A stretch of 64,000 nucleotides of DNA from contig NZ_JPON01000001.1 in assembly GCF_000733935.1 (NCBI RefSeq), forward strand, positions 3,234,501 through 3,298,500, written 5' to 3'. Of this stretch, positions 27,537 to 38,400 are shown in pieces (position 1 is the first letter of the stretch; every line of letters begins with the position of its first letter). The notes beneath the pieces were generated by a model. The model was given only the letters and a program-made list of their open reading frames with translations, ran no database searches and was not told the DNA's origin. The DNA comes from Methylomarinum vadi. GTDB taxonomy: Bacteria; Pseudomonadota; Gammaproteobacteria; Methylococcales; Methylomonadaceae. A program made the translations under genes and the position numbers.

Positions 27537-29216
27537 ATGACGGTACTGATACGACGCTTGAACGGCGTTAGTTTGTTTCTATTATTTTGCTGCGTAACGC
27601 CTGCCTGGGCGGCTAATGACAAGGCGGCGATCGCCAGCGCACATCCTTTAGCGACGCTGGCCGGCTTCGAAATCCTCGAACAAGGTGGCAACGCCTTCGA
27701 TGCGGCGGTCGCGGTCAGCGCGGCGCTTGCCGTCGTCGAGCCGGCCGGTTCCGGCCTTGGCGGTGGCGGTTTCTGGTTGCTGCACCGAGAGAAAGACGGT
27801 TTCGAGACCATGGTCGACGGCCGCGAGAAGGCACCTTTGGCGGCGCATAAGAACATGTATCTGGATCAGAACGGCGAGGTGATTCCCGGATTGTCCCGCG
27901 ATGGCGCGTTGGCCGCCGGAATTCCGGGACTGCCGGCGGCGTTGGTGCATTTATCGGAAAATTATGGCGCACTGCCGTTGCCCCAGGTTTTGCGGCCCGC
28001 GATGCGTTATGCCGAGCAGGGTTTCCAAATCGGCGAGCGCCATCGCAAGTTGCTGGCGTTTCGGCTGAAGCAATTGCTTAAGGATGCGGCGGCCAGCGAG
28101 GTGCTGTTGCAGAATGGGCGCATACCGGACGCGGGAAGCGTCTTGCGCCAGAGCGATCTGGCCAAGACCTTGTCCAGGTTAGCCGAACAGGGTCGGGACG
28201 GTTTTTATGCCGGCGAGGTCGCGGAAAAACTGCTGGCCAGCGTCAAGCAGGGCGGCGGCATCTGGACGCAAGACGACCTGGATCAATATAAGGTGGTGGA
28301 AAGGCGGCCGATTCGCGGCAATTATCGAGGGATCGATGTCGTCAGCGCCGCGCCCCCGTCGTCCGGCGGCATCGTCATGCTGCAGGCCTTGAACATATTG
28401 TCGGCTTATTCGTTGGATGAACTGGACAGAGTGGGGCGGATACACTTGGTCAGCGCAGCGATGCAACGCGCCTACCATGACCGCGCCATGTTTTTGGGCG
28501 ATGCCGATTTCGTCGAGATTCCGCAAGCGCAATTGTTGAGCCTGGATTATGCCGCCGGTATCCGACGTTCGATACGCCTGGACAAAGCCATGCCCAGCAC
28601 TTGGCTGGCCGGCGAGATCGAGGAAAACAACGACGGCCCGCATACCACGCATTTTTCCATTATCGATAAAGACGGCAATCGAGTGGCCGGTACCTTGAGC
28701 GTCAATTTTCCGTTCGGTGCGGCGGCCATGGCCGAAGGAACCGGGGTGTTGTTGAACGATGAAATGGACGATTTCGTCAGCAAGGCCGGTTCGATGAACG
28801 GTTACGGTTTGGTGGGCGGTGTCGCCAACGCGATCGAGCCCGGCAAACGCATGTTGTCCAGCATGTCACCAACTTTCTTGGAAGACGATGAACGCATCGC
28901 CGTTGTCGGCACCCCGGGCGGCAGCCGGATCATTTCGATGGTGTTATTGGCGGTGCTGGATTTCGCCGCGGGTCACGAACCGGATTCCTGGGTCAACGTG
29001 CCGCGCTATCATCATCAATATCTGCCGGATGTTATTCAATACGAGAAGGGCGGGTTGACCGAGGAGGAAATCGCCGGTTTGAAGGCTCTCGGGCATCGAC
29101 TCAAGGAAGTGCGTTATCGCTACGGCAATATGCAGGCGGTGCAATATCATAAAAAAACCGGCCGATTATCGGCCGCCAGCGATCCCAGGGGGGAAGGACT
29201 GGCGTTGGTGCGCTGA
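27537..29216 (+). CDS. ggt: Gamma-glutamyltransferase (glutathione hydrolase proenzyme)
   Basis: Periplasmic Ntn-hydrolase that cleaves the gamma-glutamyl bond of glutathione. 559 residues, with a signal peptide at about 1-25 (cleavage after PAWA). Large-subunit features are AIASAHPLATLAGFEILEQGG and GSGLGGGGFWLL. Autocleavage is expected before the catalytic Thr in GPHTTHFSI (about residue 372), freeing the small subunit with DEMDDF, RMLSSMSPT and GTPGGSRI. Complete. It is followed six bases later by the phosphopantetheinyl transferase gene. Confidence 0.94.
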   Translation: MTVLIRRLNGVSLFLLFCCVTPAWAANDKAAIASAHPLATLAGFEILEQGGNAFDAAVAVSAALAVVEPAGSGLGGGGFWLLHREKDGFETMVDGREKAPLAAHKNMYLDQNGEVIPGLSRDGALAAGIPGLPAALVHLSENYGALPLPQVLRPAMRYAEQGFQIGERHRKLLAFRLKQLLKDAAASEVLLQNGRIPDAGSVLRQSDLAKTLSRLAEQGRDGFYAGEVAEKLLASVKQGGGIWTQDDLDQYKVVERRPIRGNYRGIDVVSAAPPSSGGIVMLQALNILSAYSLDELDRVGRIHLVSAAMQRAYHDRAMFLGDADFVEIPQAQLLSLDYAAGIRRSIRLDKAMPSTWLAGEIEENNDGPHTTHFSIIDKDGNRVAGTLSVNFPFGAAAMAEGTGVLLNDEMDDFVSKAGSMNGYGLVGGVANAIEPGKRMLSSMSPTFLEDDERIAVVGTPGGSRIISMVLLAVLDFAAGHEPDSWVNVPRYHHQYLPDVIQYEKGGLTEEEIAGLKALGHRLKEVRYRYGNMQAVQYHKKTGRLSAASDPRGEGLALVR

Positions 29217-29221
29217 GCGAA

Positions 29222-29929
29222 GTGATTACATTACCTAAGCAAGGCGCTGTCCAATTGTGGCATGGCACTTTTTGCCGAACGGAACAACAGCATGACTTTT
29301 ACTATGCATTGCTGGATGAACAGGAACGCCAGGCCGTGGAAAGGATGCGCAGGCCGGAAGTTCTTAGCCGCTATCTGGAAACCCGCGCCCGCTTGCGTCT
29401 AAAACTAAGCGAATACCTGGGACATGATCCAGCGAAGATTCAAATAGCCCGAACCGAGCACGGCAAGCCCTATTTGCCGGATCATCCCGAGCTGAGTTTC
29501 AATCTGTCCCATAGCGGCGAAAATCTGTTGCTGGCGGTCACGAGCCGAGCACAAATCGGTGTCGACGTCGAAACGATACGACCGCGAAAAGGGTTAGACG
29601 GCCTGGCGCGTAAATGTTTCGCCGATACGGAACTGAATTATTGGCGATCGCTGCCGGAGGAACGGCAAACAATCGCTTTTTACCGCTTGTGGACGGCCAA
29701 GGAAGCCTTCGTCAAGGCGACCGGGCGCGGTATCGCCCTCGGTCTGGACCAAGTCGTTTTCGCTGCCGCTGCAGAGCTAGCGTTGGTTCGGATTCCGGTT
29801 CAATACGGGGAGACTGAACAATGGCAGGTGTCTGCCATCGAATTGGGCGAGGGCTTGTGCGCCGCCGTTTGTCTGGAGGGGGCTGGGATGCCAACCATAA
29901 GTCTTCATTCCTGGAACACGTTGCTTTGA
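29222..29929 (+). CDS. 4'-phosphopantetheinyl transferase, Sfp type
   Basis: Moves the phosphopantetheine arm of CoA to carrier proteins. 235 residues from GTG 29222, six bases after the ggt stop. Motifs: GKPYLPDHPELSFNLSHSGE (P1-P2), IGVDVETIRPRK (Mg-binding D-x-E) and FYRLWTAKEAFVKATGRGI (WxxKEA). The length is that of Sfp/Gsp-type enzymes that serve non-ribosomal peptide or polyketide carriers as well as fatty-acid ACP. No such synthase is in the window, so the target is unknown. Confidence 0.93.
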   Translation: MITLPKQGAVQLWHGTFCRTEQQHDFYYALLDEQERQAVERMRRPEVLSRYLETRARLRLKLSEYLGHDPAKIQIARTEHGKPYLPDHPELSFNLSHSGENLLLAVTSRAQIGVDVETIRPRKGLDGLARKCFADTELNYWRSLPEERQTIAFYRLWTAKEAFVKATGRGIALGLDQVVFAAAAELALVRIPVQYGETEQWQVSAIELGEGLCAAVCLEGAGMPTISLHSWNTLL

Positions 29930-30268
29930 CGGGATTGCACCGGCAAACTCTTCCTTTCATGGCGTCCCTGGCGGTCAGATGCTGACGTAAAGCCCCCTGC
30001 ACCTAAATTAACGAACATGATGAACACAGCCAATAGTCTATAGAATATAGTTGCTGGGTGAACGACGTCCTCTGATGGACACCCGTGCCTAAATTACATT
30101 AACGACGAGTATAATAACCTTTGGCAAAGATTCCGGGCGATGAATAGTGCATCGGAAAAGGCTGGGTTGATGGTTTACACAACCCAGCTTTTTGTCCTAA
30201 ACAGATCCCCTTTATTTGAGGGACTTAAGCGGTTTTCTCTAAGTCAATTGAAGGTAGGTGAACAAACT
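29930..30268. other. Convergent intergenic region with terminator
   Basis: 339 bases between the phosphopantetheinyl transferase stop and the DUF4340 stop. Apart from the hairpin at 30157-30194 no gene or repeat is recognisable. Confidence 0.6.
30157..30194. terminator. Bidirectional terminator
   Basis: GCTGGGTTG (30161-30169) pairs with CAACCCAGC (30180-30188) around a ten-base loop, followed by TTTTT on the plus strand and CTTTT on the minus strand. It lies between converging genes. Confidence 0.8.
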
Positions 30269-31246
30269 CTATTGAGCATCACTAGACTGCTCATCAGTTT
30301 CCGTTTCAGCCTCTTCAATACTATCGGATTTTTTTATCGCCAGTTGCGACAAATCAACCTTTGCGATCCGGTCATAGTCGAACTGGCTGATCGTAAAGAT
30401 CGGTTTCCGGTCATCACGGCTGACATAGTACTTGTCGTCGTTCTGCAATAGACGATAGCGCCGGTCTCCTTTGGGGCCGGAAACTTGCAGCGTCACCGCC
30501 TTGCTGTCGGCGGCGTCGAAGTCGGGTGGATTGTCGGCCAGCGCTTGCACGCTCAGATTCGTCAATGCGGAGGCCAATTGCTTGGCTTTTTCCTGGTTTA
30601 GCGCCGGCGGCGTATTCTCGGGCTGATCCTCTGCCGACTGTTCGGCGTTGAAATGCCAACCGTCCTCTTGTTTCGCCAGAACGTAATCCGGACCTTCGAT
30701 GCGCTTGATGTCTGAGGCCGCGAGCAGCGCCTTGTCCAGCCAGTCTTCCGCCTTGGCCGGCCAATCGAAGCTGTTCAGCTTCACCGCATAAACGGCGTCA
30801 TCCCCGGCTCGGCGGACATGCGATTTCCTGAAGCCGGGCGAGGTGCCGATCAACAGTTCTCCGACCAGCTTATCGGCCTGATACAGCTGCAGCTTGCGTT
30901 GGAACTTGTCTTTCGCGACTTCGAAGCGGTGCTGGCTGGCGTCGGTGGTCGCGACCGGCCAGCCGGTTTGCAGGTGTTGCAGCTTGTCCAGCAACCCCTG
31001 CAACTTGCCGTCATCGGCCGGTAGTCGCTGCAGGTCGGGAAGTAACCAGGTATCGCCGCTCTTGGTCAGTGTGATACTGTGGTCGGCATCGCTGACGACC
31101 ACCCGGTCCAATTGCTGCGCTTGAAAACTCAACAACGCCTGCCGCTTGCTTTGTTGCCCGGGCTGTTGCTGGCCCCAAAACAAGGCGGCCGCGATCAGCA
31201 GTTGCAATACCAGCAGGCCGCTCAATCCTGTTTGTAATTTCGTCAT
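30269..31246 (-). CDS. DUF4340 protein, accessory to a gliding-type ABC transporter
   Basis: 325 residues. An N-terminal membrane anchor (about 8-25, LSGLLVLQLLIAAALFWG) is followed by a large extracytoplasmic region, with LDRVVVSDADHSITLTKSGDTWLLPD opening a repeated beta unit, and a charged, Glu-rich tail (EEAETETDEQ). This is the DUF4340 architecture, normally found last in operons with GldA/GldF/GldG-like ABC genes, as here (12 bases after the permease gene). The exported substrate of such systems is not known. Confidence 0.85.
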   Translation of the reverse strand: MTKLQTGLSGLLVLQLLIAAALFWGQQQPGQQSKRQALLSFQAQQLDRVVVSDADHSITLTKSGDTWLLPDLQRLPADDGKLQGLLDKLQHLQTGWPVATTDASQHRFEVAKDKFQRKLQLYQADKLVGELLIGTSPGFRKSHVRRAGDDAVYAVKLNSFDWPAKAEDWLDKALLAASDIKRIEGPDYVLAKQEDGWHFNAEQSAEDQPENTPPALNQEKAKQLASALTNLSVQALADNPPDFDAADSKAVTLQVSGPKGDRRYRLLQNDDKYYVSRDDRKPIFTISQFDYDRIAKVDLSQLAIKKSDSIEEAETETDEQSSDAQ

Positions 31247-31258
31247 CGACTTCCTCCG

Positions 31259-34147
31259 TTATTCTGCCAATAAGCGTAAATAGTCACGTTGCCGCATCTT
31301 GTGCCGCTGGCGTTGCAGCAAGGCAACCAGGCCCAGTGCCAGGGCCGCCAGCGCATAGTTCAGATATTCCCAGAACAATTGCGCGCCGTGCTCCATTGGC
31401 GGCAGGGTGCGGTTAAAGTGGCCGCGGGCGCGGATGCTCAGCAAGCCGGCGTCCTCCAACGACCAATCGATGGTATTGGCGACCAGTTGCAGCGTATTCA
31501 GATATTCGCTGCGGCTGGTGGAGCCGGCGACGCGAATCACCTGATCGCTGAGGAAATCGTTGGACGAGAAAAGAATGATGCGCGCCGATTCCGGCGAATG
31601 TTCGATCACGCCGGAGACGGTCGGTTCTTGCTCCGCTTGTTCGTTGTCCTCGTTTGCAGACGATTTCTCCTGTTGAAGCAACGGCGATGGCTTGCCGGCG
31701 AAATAGGAATCGAACCGGCCGGCGCTGATCACGCCCAGCGGTTGCGAACCGGTATCGCCTTCCGGCGTATAGTGGGTTTGGCCGCTGGCGTCGATGCGCG
31801 GCATCACGTCGGTCGAAGCGGACAGCCAGGATTGCTCGGAACTGTGCAGCAACTCGGTGATGGTGCGTTGCCCTTGCTTGTCCTTATCAATCACGATAGG
31901 CGACGCCCAGGCCAGGGTCAGTTGCGGCAGGTCCACCGTGATCGGGTTGTCCCGGTTAAGGCCGTCGCCGCGGACGTCGATGAAGTAGGGGTAATCGAGC
32001 ATGCGCAATTCCTGCAACACGAAGCCCGCGACATTGCGGGTAACCGGCAACGGAAAGGCCGAATTCTGCGCGTCCATGACCAGCTTGTCGGTCATGCTCA
32101 GGCCGTGATGGGCCAGCCAGTCGGACAGGCCGCTGTCTTGTTTTTCCAGGCTGATGTTGCGCGGCGTCAATGTGGCGCTGAACGGCGAAGTGGCCGCGAC
32201 CACCGTGCCGCCCTGCATCAGGAACTGATCGACCGCGAACACTTGCTTCTCGTCCAGGTCCTTCGGCGACAACAGCAACAGGATATCGGCATCACCGGAT
32301 ACGGAGCCGTCGCTCAGGTCTTCCGGCTGAACGTTCAGCTCGGCGCCGAGAAAGTTTTCCAGCTCGCTGTATTGCGGTCCGCCCATGCCGTATTGGGCAT
32401 ACGCCGGATTGGAGGGCGGCGTCACCAGCGCCACGGTTTTGGTGAAGCCGCTGGCGAAGCGTTTGATGCCGGCCTCCAGGTTGCGTTTAAAGCTGTCCTC
32501 GCTCATGTCGTCTAGCGGGATCTGCACGATCTGATCGTTATTGGCCAGGGTCAGGTAGAAGTAAAAGCTTTGATCGCTGAACAAGCTGGCGGCCATCGGT
32601 TGAAAGCCGTAATCCTCGCCTATCTGCCGGGCGACCTTGCCGCCGTCGGCGTTCGGGTCGATGAAGTTCGCCTCGAGGCGACCGCCGGCTTGCTTCCGCA
32701 TCTCTTCGAGTTCCTTTTGTACGGTTTGGCGGAATGCCACCAGTGTTTCGGGCAGCGTATCGTCGGCCGAAACATAGGCGGTGAAGACCAGTTTACCCTT
32801 GACGGTATCGAACAGATTGCCGCCGGATTGATAGGCGTTGAGCACCTTCTTGATCGCCCGAGTCAAATCGTGCTCCGGATTGCGCAACTGCACGTCCAGG
32901 TCGGTCTCGCTGCGCGCCTGGATCTCGATCAGGTCGCGGAAGCCGAGGATCTGATATTCGTCGCCGTATTGCACCAGCACGTTGAAGTAGGAACTGACGA
33001 TGGCCGATTGATAACGGTCTGCGACCTGGAACGGCACCGGTTGGATGCCGTATTTCTGATTGGCCTCCTGTTCCAGTTCCGGCTCCTTCAACGGATCGAC
33101 GAATTCCACCCGCACCTTGCCGTCGCCGGCGATTTCGTATTCGCGCATCAGATCCTGCAATTGCGGCACCAGCGGCGCTAGCAACGGATGGGTCTTGCTG
33201 CTGAAATAGCCGCGCAGCAGCAACGGTTCCCGCAGTTGCCGAAGATAGCCTTCGGTCGCGGGCGAGATCGAATATTGGTCGCCTTCGGTGACATCGACGC
33301 GCAAGGAGTGGATCTGGCCCAGCCAAAGGTTGGCGCCCAGCGCGTTGGCCAGCAGCAAGGTGGTGGCGATGCGCCAGTTCTTGTGATGCGGCGTCGTGGC
33401 GGTCGTCGCCCAGCGTTCTTTTTCCAACACGTAGGTGTTCAAGGTCAGGAACACGGCGATAATGCTGAGGTAATAATACAGGTCGCGCAGGTCGATGACG
33501 CCGCGGGTGATAGCATCGAAGCGCGAGCCGGAGCCGAGCAGGCGCAACCATTCGCTGGCCTGATTGCCAAATAAATCGGTGATGGCGCTGTTGCCGAGCA
33601 GGTAGAACACGCCGCACAGCGCGGTAGAACTGATCAGACTGACGATCTGATTGTCGCTGCGGGCCGAGACGAACAGGCCGATGCTCAGATAGGCCGCGCC
33701 CAACAGCAGCGTGGCCAGATAACCGGCCCAAACCGGGCCCCAATCCAATTCGCCGATCATCGATACGGTGAACGGTAGCGGCAAGGTAATCAGCAGGGCG
33801 ATGGCCAGCAAGGCCAGGCAGCCCGCGAACTTGCCGAGCACGAAATGCCATAGCGGCACCGGCTGGGTCAGCACATGCTCCAATGTGCCGCTGCGCCTTT
33901 CCTCGCTCCATAAACGCATCGTCAACGTGCTGGCGAGGAAAATCAGCAGCACCGGCATCCATTCGAACAACGGCCGCACGTCGGCGATATTGCGGGCGAA
34001 AAAGGCCTCGCCCCAGAAAAAAATGAACAAGGTGATCGCCGCGAAGCTCGCCAGGAACAAATAGGCGATCGGCGAGGCGAAAAACAGGGTGGTTTCCTTG
34101 CCGGCGATCCGGCGAATCATCGGCAGGGCAGGGCTGTCAGGCTGCAT
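31259..34147 (-). CDS. ABC-2 permease fused to GldG-type auxiliary domain
   Basis: 962 residues. About 1-250 form a six-helix ABC-2 permease (GldF-like), starting with IAGKETTLFFASPIAYLFLASF and LWSEERRSGTLEHVLTQPV. A further membrane helix near 265-285 leads into the GldG/IftA-like extracytoplasmic region (LFDTVKGKLVFTAYVS, MGGPQYSELENFLGAEL, DADILLLLSPKDLDEKQV), ending in a C-terminal helix (about 925-948) and a basic tail. GldF and GldG are separate proteins in Bacteroidetes; the fusion keeps both in fixed ratio. It overlaps the ATPase gene by 11 bases. Confidence 0.87.
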   Translation of the reverse strand: MQPDSPALPMIRRIAGKETTLFFASPIAYLFLASFAAITLFIFFWGEAFFARNIADVRPLFEWMPVLLIFLASTLTMRLWSEERRSGTLEHVLTQPVPLWHFVLGKFAGCLALLAIALLITLPLPFTVSMIGELDWGPVWAGYLATLLLGAAYLSIGLFVSARSDNQIVSLISSTALCGVFYLLGNSAITDLFGNQASEWLRLLGSGSRFDAITRGVIDLRDLYYYLSIIAVFLTLNTYVLEKERWATTATTPHHKNWRIATTLLLANALGANLWLGQIHSLRVDVTEGDQYSISPATEGYLRQLREPLLLRGYFSSKTHPLLAPLVPQLQDLMREYEIAGDGKVRVEFVDPLKEPELEQEANQKYGIQPVPFQVADRYQSAIVSSYFNVLVQYGDEYQILGFRDLIEIQARSETDLDVQLRNPEHDLTRAIKKVLNAYQSGGNLFDTVKGKLVFTAYVSADDTLPETLVAFRQTVQKELEEMRKQAGGRLEANFIDPNADGGKVARQIGEDYGFQPMAASLFSDQSFYFYLTLANNDQIVQIPLDDMSEDSFKRNLEAGIKRFASGFTKTVALVTPPSNPAYAQYGMGGPQYSELENFLGAELNVQPEDLSDGSVSGDADILLLLSPKDLDEKQVFAVDQFLMQGGTVVAATSPFSATLTPRNISLEKQDSGLSDWLAHHGLSMTDKLVMDAQNSAFPLPVTRNVAGFVLQELRMLDYPYFIDVRGDGLNRDNPITVDLPQLTLAWASPIVIDKDKQGQRTITELLHSSEQSWLSASTDVMPRIDASGQTHYTPEGDTGSQPLGVISAGRFDSYFAGKPSPLLQQEKSSANEDNEQAEQEPTVSGVIEHSPESARIILFSSNDFLSDQVIRVAGSTSRSEYLNTLQLVANTIDWSLEDAGLLSIRARGHFNRTLPPMEHGAQLFWEYLNYALAALALGLVALLQRQRHKMRQRDYLRLLAE

Positions 34148-35114
34148 TGCTTAATTCCTCCTTTGCTGGTTTCTCGACCGGCGCGTTGTTGACTTCCCGA
34201 AACAGCGTTTCCAGATCGCGCAGTTCCGGTTGCAGTTGATAGAGTTCGGCGCCGCTCTCGATGATGGTTTTCGCCAGCGCCGCGCTGATGGTTTTGCTGG
34301 CGTTCAGGTCGGACAGGGTCAGGCGGTAGCGGTAGGCGTCGTCCGACTCGGCGACATGGCTCAGGATTTCCAGGTTTTCGATGCCGTCCAGCGGGCGTAA
34401 TTGCCGGGCGGCGGTGTCTGGAGCCAGTGTCGTCGCCAACAGCAGATGATTGCTGTGGCGCAACTCGTCGAGTCTGGCGTCCACGACCAGCCGGCCGCTG
34501 CGCAGGATCAGCACCCGGTCGCACAGGGCGTCGACTTCCTGCATGATGTGGGTGGAAAGGATGACCGTCGCATCTTGGGCGAGATCGCGGATCAGCTGGC
34601 GCATCTGTTCGGTCTGGGTGGGGTCGAGACCGTTGGTCGGTTCGTCGAGGATCAACAGCTTGGGGCGGCCGAGTATCGCCTGGGCGACGCCGACCCGTTG
34701 CTTGTAACCTCTGGATAGCGTCGCTATCGGCGAGAGCAGACGATCGGCGATCGCCGTGGCGCGGATTGCCCGTTTGATTTCCTGAAATTTGTTATCGCCT
34801 TGCAGGCCTTTCAGTTCGGCGGCATAGTCCAGATAATCTGCCACGCTCATTTCCGGATAAAGCGGCAGGCTTTCCGGCAGGTAGCCGAGAGTTTGTTGTA
34901 CTTTCTTGGCATCGTCGGCCAGATCGGTGCCGTCGATGTCGATTCGACCTTGATTGGGTTCGAGATAGCCGCTGATCATCTTCATGATCGTAGTCTTGCC
35001 GGCGCCGTTGTGGCCGAGCAGGCCGACGATTTCGCCCTTGCCGATATCGAAACCGACCTGGTCGACGGCCACGAAGTCGCCGTAAAGACGGGTCAAACCG
35101 CTGACATGCAGCAT
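34137..35114 (-). CDS. ABC transporter ATP-binding protein, GldA-like
   Basis: 325 residues from ATG 35114, chosen for the strong GAGGAGG site seven bases upstream; a longer in-frame reading to 35390 adds 92 residues unlike any ATPase. Walker A GHNGAGKTT, Q-loop LGYLPESLPLYPEM, signature LSRGYKQRVGVAQA, Walker B LLILDEPTNGLDP and the H-loop STHIMQEV are all present. A C-terminal regulatory domain of about 100 residues follows. It powers the GldF-GldG permease encoded next, with DUF4340 third in the operon. Confidence 0.93.
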   Translation of the reverse strand: MLHVSGLTRLYGDFVAVDQVGFDIGKGEIVGLLGHNGAGKTTIMKMISGYLEPNQGRIDIDGTDLADDAKKVQQTLGYLPESLPLYPEMSVADYLDYAAELKGLQGDNKFQEIKRAIRATAIADRLLSPIATLSRGYKQRVGVAQAILGRPKLLILDEPTNGLDPTQTEQMRQLIRDLAQDATVILSTHIMQEVDALCDRVLILRSGRLVVDARLDELRHSNHLLLATTLAPDTAARQLRPLDGIENLEILSHVAESDDAYRYRLTLSDLNASKTISAALAKTIIESGAELYQLQPELRDLETLFREVNNAPVEKPAKEELSNAA

Positions 35115-35495
35115 GTTGTCCTCCTCATTGGATGTGGATTTTTCTAAGAATGTTCGGGTTGCGGAGTAATAAATTTCCCAAATAGCCCGTTCAAAAATGT
35201 AGACTTGTTGCCAAGTCATTCGCGGATTCTTATTTTTTCGCCAACAGCAGGGCGGAGGACGCGCCGAGCGGGGCATTTCAGTCGTAAAAAACATTGTTTT
35301 ATCTTCCTGTGTCCGAGGGGCGATTCCCTGAAAACAAAGTGTCAAACGATTGATTCGACAGAAAGATAAGGGCGAATTTTCCGATTTCAAGCAATTATAT
35401 TGCCGATATGGCTATAGACGGTTTAAGGAAATGGGCAGCGGTCGGCTGGTAAGTTATGATTGTTAGTTAAGAATTACGTTTCGCCGAGCAAGACA
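35115..35495. other. Divergent promoter region between the ABC operon and the helicase fusion
   Basis: 381 bases. It must contain promoters for both directions, but I could not select a convincing -35/-10 pair. No RNA gene or repeat recognised. A TTG at 35460 could add 12 residues to the helicase gene but gives no ribosome site. Confidence 0.45.
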
Positions 35496-38400
35496 ATGGA
35501 TTGGGATACACTACAACACAACATCTGCAGTTTGGATCTGGAGGCCGATGAACACGGGGAGATCTTTGCGTTCGGCGCGGTTTTCCAACAGCGTCAATTT
35601 CAGCGCCGGGCGCCGTTCGATAGCAATAAGACCCTGAGCGAGCTCGACGCTTTCGCAAACGACGCCAAATTCATTCTCGGCCACAACATCCTGCGGCACG
35701 ATCTGCCGTTGTGCCGGGCGGTCGATCCGCAACTGGCATTGTTCGCCAAGCCGGTGATCGATACCTTGTTTTTGTCGCCGCTGGCCTTTCCGGAAAATCC
35801 CTATCATCGCCTGGTGAAAAACTACAAGCTGGTGCGCGACAGCCTGAACGATCCCCTGGCCGACGCCAAATTGGCCTTGTCGTTGTTTCAGGACCAGTTT
35901 CAGGCCTTGCTGGAGCAGCACAGCGAAACGGCGGTATTATCTTTTTATCATTACGCTTTCGCCGACAACCCGGTCTATTCCGGTTTGCAACGGGCGTTGG
36001 CGGCGATGGGTGCGGAGGAGATGAAGGCCTCGGCCGCATTCGATTTGTTGAAAGCCCTGACGCAGGACAGAGTATGCAAGACCGCTTTCAACAAGGTGAT
36101 TCTGTCCTATTTACCGAATCCACAATTGCGTCCGGCATTGGCCTATTGTCTGGCCTGGCTGCGCGTCGCCGGCGGTAACTCGGTGTTGCCGCCTTGGGTG
36201 CGCCAGCAATTTCCCGATGTCGCGCCGGCGCTGAGGCAGTTACGCGATATTCCCTGCCAGGCGCCGGATTGCGGTTATTGCCGAGGAGTCCACGATCCGG
36301 TCGCGCAATTAAAACGTTATTTCGGTTTTTCCGCGTTCCGCCCGCAACCGGAAAACGACGAGGGAGGCAGCCTGCAGCAGGATATCGTCAGGGCGGGCAT
36401 GGCCGATACGCCGATGTTCGCGGTGCTGCCGACCGGCGGCGGCAAATCGCTGTGTTATCAACTGCCGGCTCTGGTGCGTTACCAGCGCCGCGGCGTGTTG
36501 ACCATCGTCATATCGCCATTGCAGGCCTTGATGAAGGACCAGGTCGATAACTTGCGCAACAAGACCGGCGCGCCCAGCGTCGCGGCCTTGTACGGCCTAT
36601 TGACCGGGCCGGAACGCGGCGAAGTGCTGAAGGCGATACAGCTGGGCGACATCGCCTTGCTCTATGTGTCGCCGGAACAGTTGCGCAATGTCGGATTTCA
36701 ACATGCGATCGAGCAGCGCGAAATCGGTTGCTGGGTGTTCGACGAGGCCCATTGCTTGTCGAAATGGGGCCACGATTTCAGGCCGGATTATCTCTATGTC
36801 GCCCGCTTCATCAAGGAATTTGCCGACAAACAGCAAGCCCTGTTGCCGCCGGTGCAATGCTTTACCGCGACCGCCAAGCAGGACGTCAAGGACGAGATCG
36901 TCGATTACTTCCGGGCCAACTTGGGCCAGGAATTGACGGTATTCGAAGGCGGCGTCGAACGCAACAACCTGCATTTCGAGGTGCAGACGGTCAATTCCGT
37001 CGATAAATATCCGCGCATCAATACGCTGTTGCATGAACGTCTCGACGGGCTGGAAAGCGGCAGCGCGATTATTTATTGCGCCACGCGCACGAAAACCGAG
37101 GAAATCGCCGAGTTTCTGCAGCAACAAGACTGGCGGGTCGAGGCCTTTCATGCCGGAAAGAACGCGGCCGAAAAAAAACATATCCAGGATAACTTCATCA
37201 CCGGTTCGACCCGGATCATCACCGCGACCAACGCCTTCGGCATGGGCATCGACAAAGAGGATGTCAGGTTGGTGATTCACGCCGACATACCGGGGTCGCT
37301 GGAAAATTATCTGCAGGAGGCCGGACGCGCCGGACGCGACCAACAGGACGCCGAATGCATCTTGTTGTTCGATGAAAACGACATCGACACCCAATTCAAG
37401 CTGTCGGCCACTTCGCAGCTGGATCAGCGCGATATCGCCCAGATTCTGAAGGGCCTCAGGCGCGTGCGCAAGGACCGCAACGGCAATGTCGTCATCACCA
37501 CCGGCGAATTGCTGCAGCACGACGACGTGGAGACCTCGTTCGACGCCGAGGACCATAATGCCGCAACCAAGGTCATCACCGCCGTGTCGTGGTTGGAGCG
37601 GGCTGGCTTCATCGAGCGCAACGAGAACAAGACCCAGGTGTTTCAGGGCAGACCGCTGGTGAAGAACCGCGAGAAAGCCGAGCAAAAAATCGCCCGGCTG
37701 GGATTGTCCGAACGGCAACAAAAACGCTGGCTGTCGATACTGGATGCCTTGTTCAACGCCGACAGCGACGAGGGTTTCAGTGCCGACGAATTGGCTTTAT
37801 CGGGCGAGTTTGCGCCGGCCGACGACGAGGAACAGCGGATCAGCGCCAGTCAGCGCGTGATCCGCACCTTATACCAGATGTCCGAGCAGGGATTGATCCA
37901 GAAAAACCTGCTATTGACCGCGTTCGTTCGCTACAAGGTCGCCAATACTTCGCTCGGATTGTTGCCGCAAATTTGTCGTTTGGAAAAGGCGCTAATCGAG
38001 GTGTTGCAGGAGCAGGCGCCGGATGCGGAGGAAGGTGATTGGCAAGTATTGTCGCTGCGGCATGTCAATCAACATCTGTTGGATTTGGGGTTTAGCGAAT
38101 GCAATCCGGAAGTGCTGCGGCTGTTGTTGGTGTCGATGAGCCGGGACGGTCAGGGGATGGCCGGCAATAAAGGCAGCTTGCATCTGCGTCATTACTCGCA
38201 GGACCAATATCGGGTCAAGTTGAACCGTGGCTGGCAAGCGTTGTTGGAAACGGTACAGCGCCGGCAAAGCGTCGCCCAAATCGCGTTGCGGGCGATAATA
38301 GACAAAATTCCGCCGGAAACCAAGCCGAGCGCCGATGTGCTGGTCGAGTTTGCGGTCGAGGAACTGCTGGCGGCGTTGAATCAGGATATCGACATGCGCT

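Noticed and set aside
31289..32515. A 408-codon rightward open frame opposite the GldF-GldG gene
   Set aside because: It is antisense to a gene with clear domains and has the Gln/Arg/Ala-rich look of GC-driven shadow translation.
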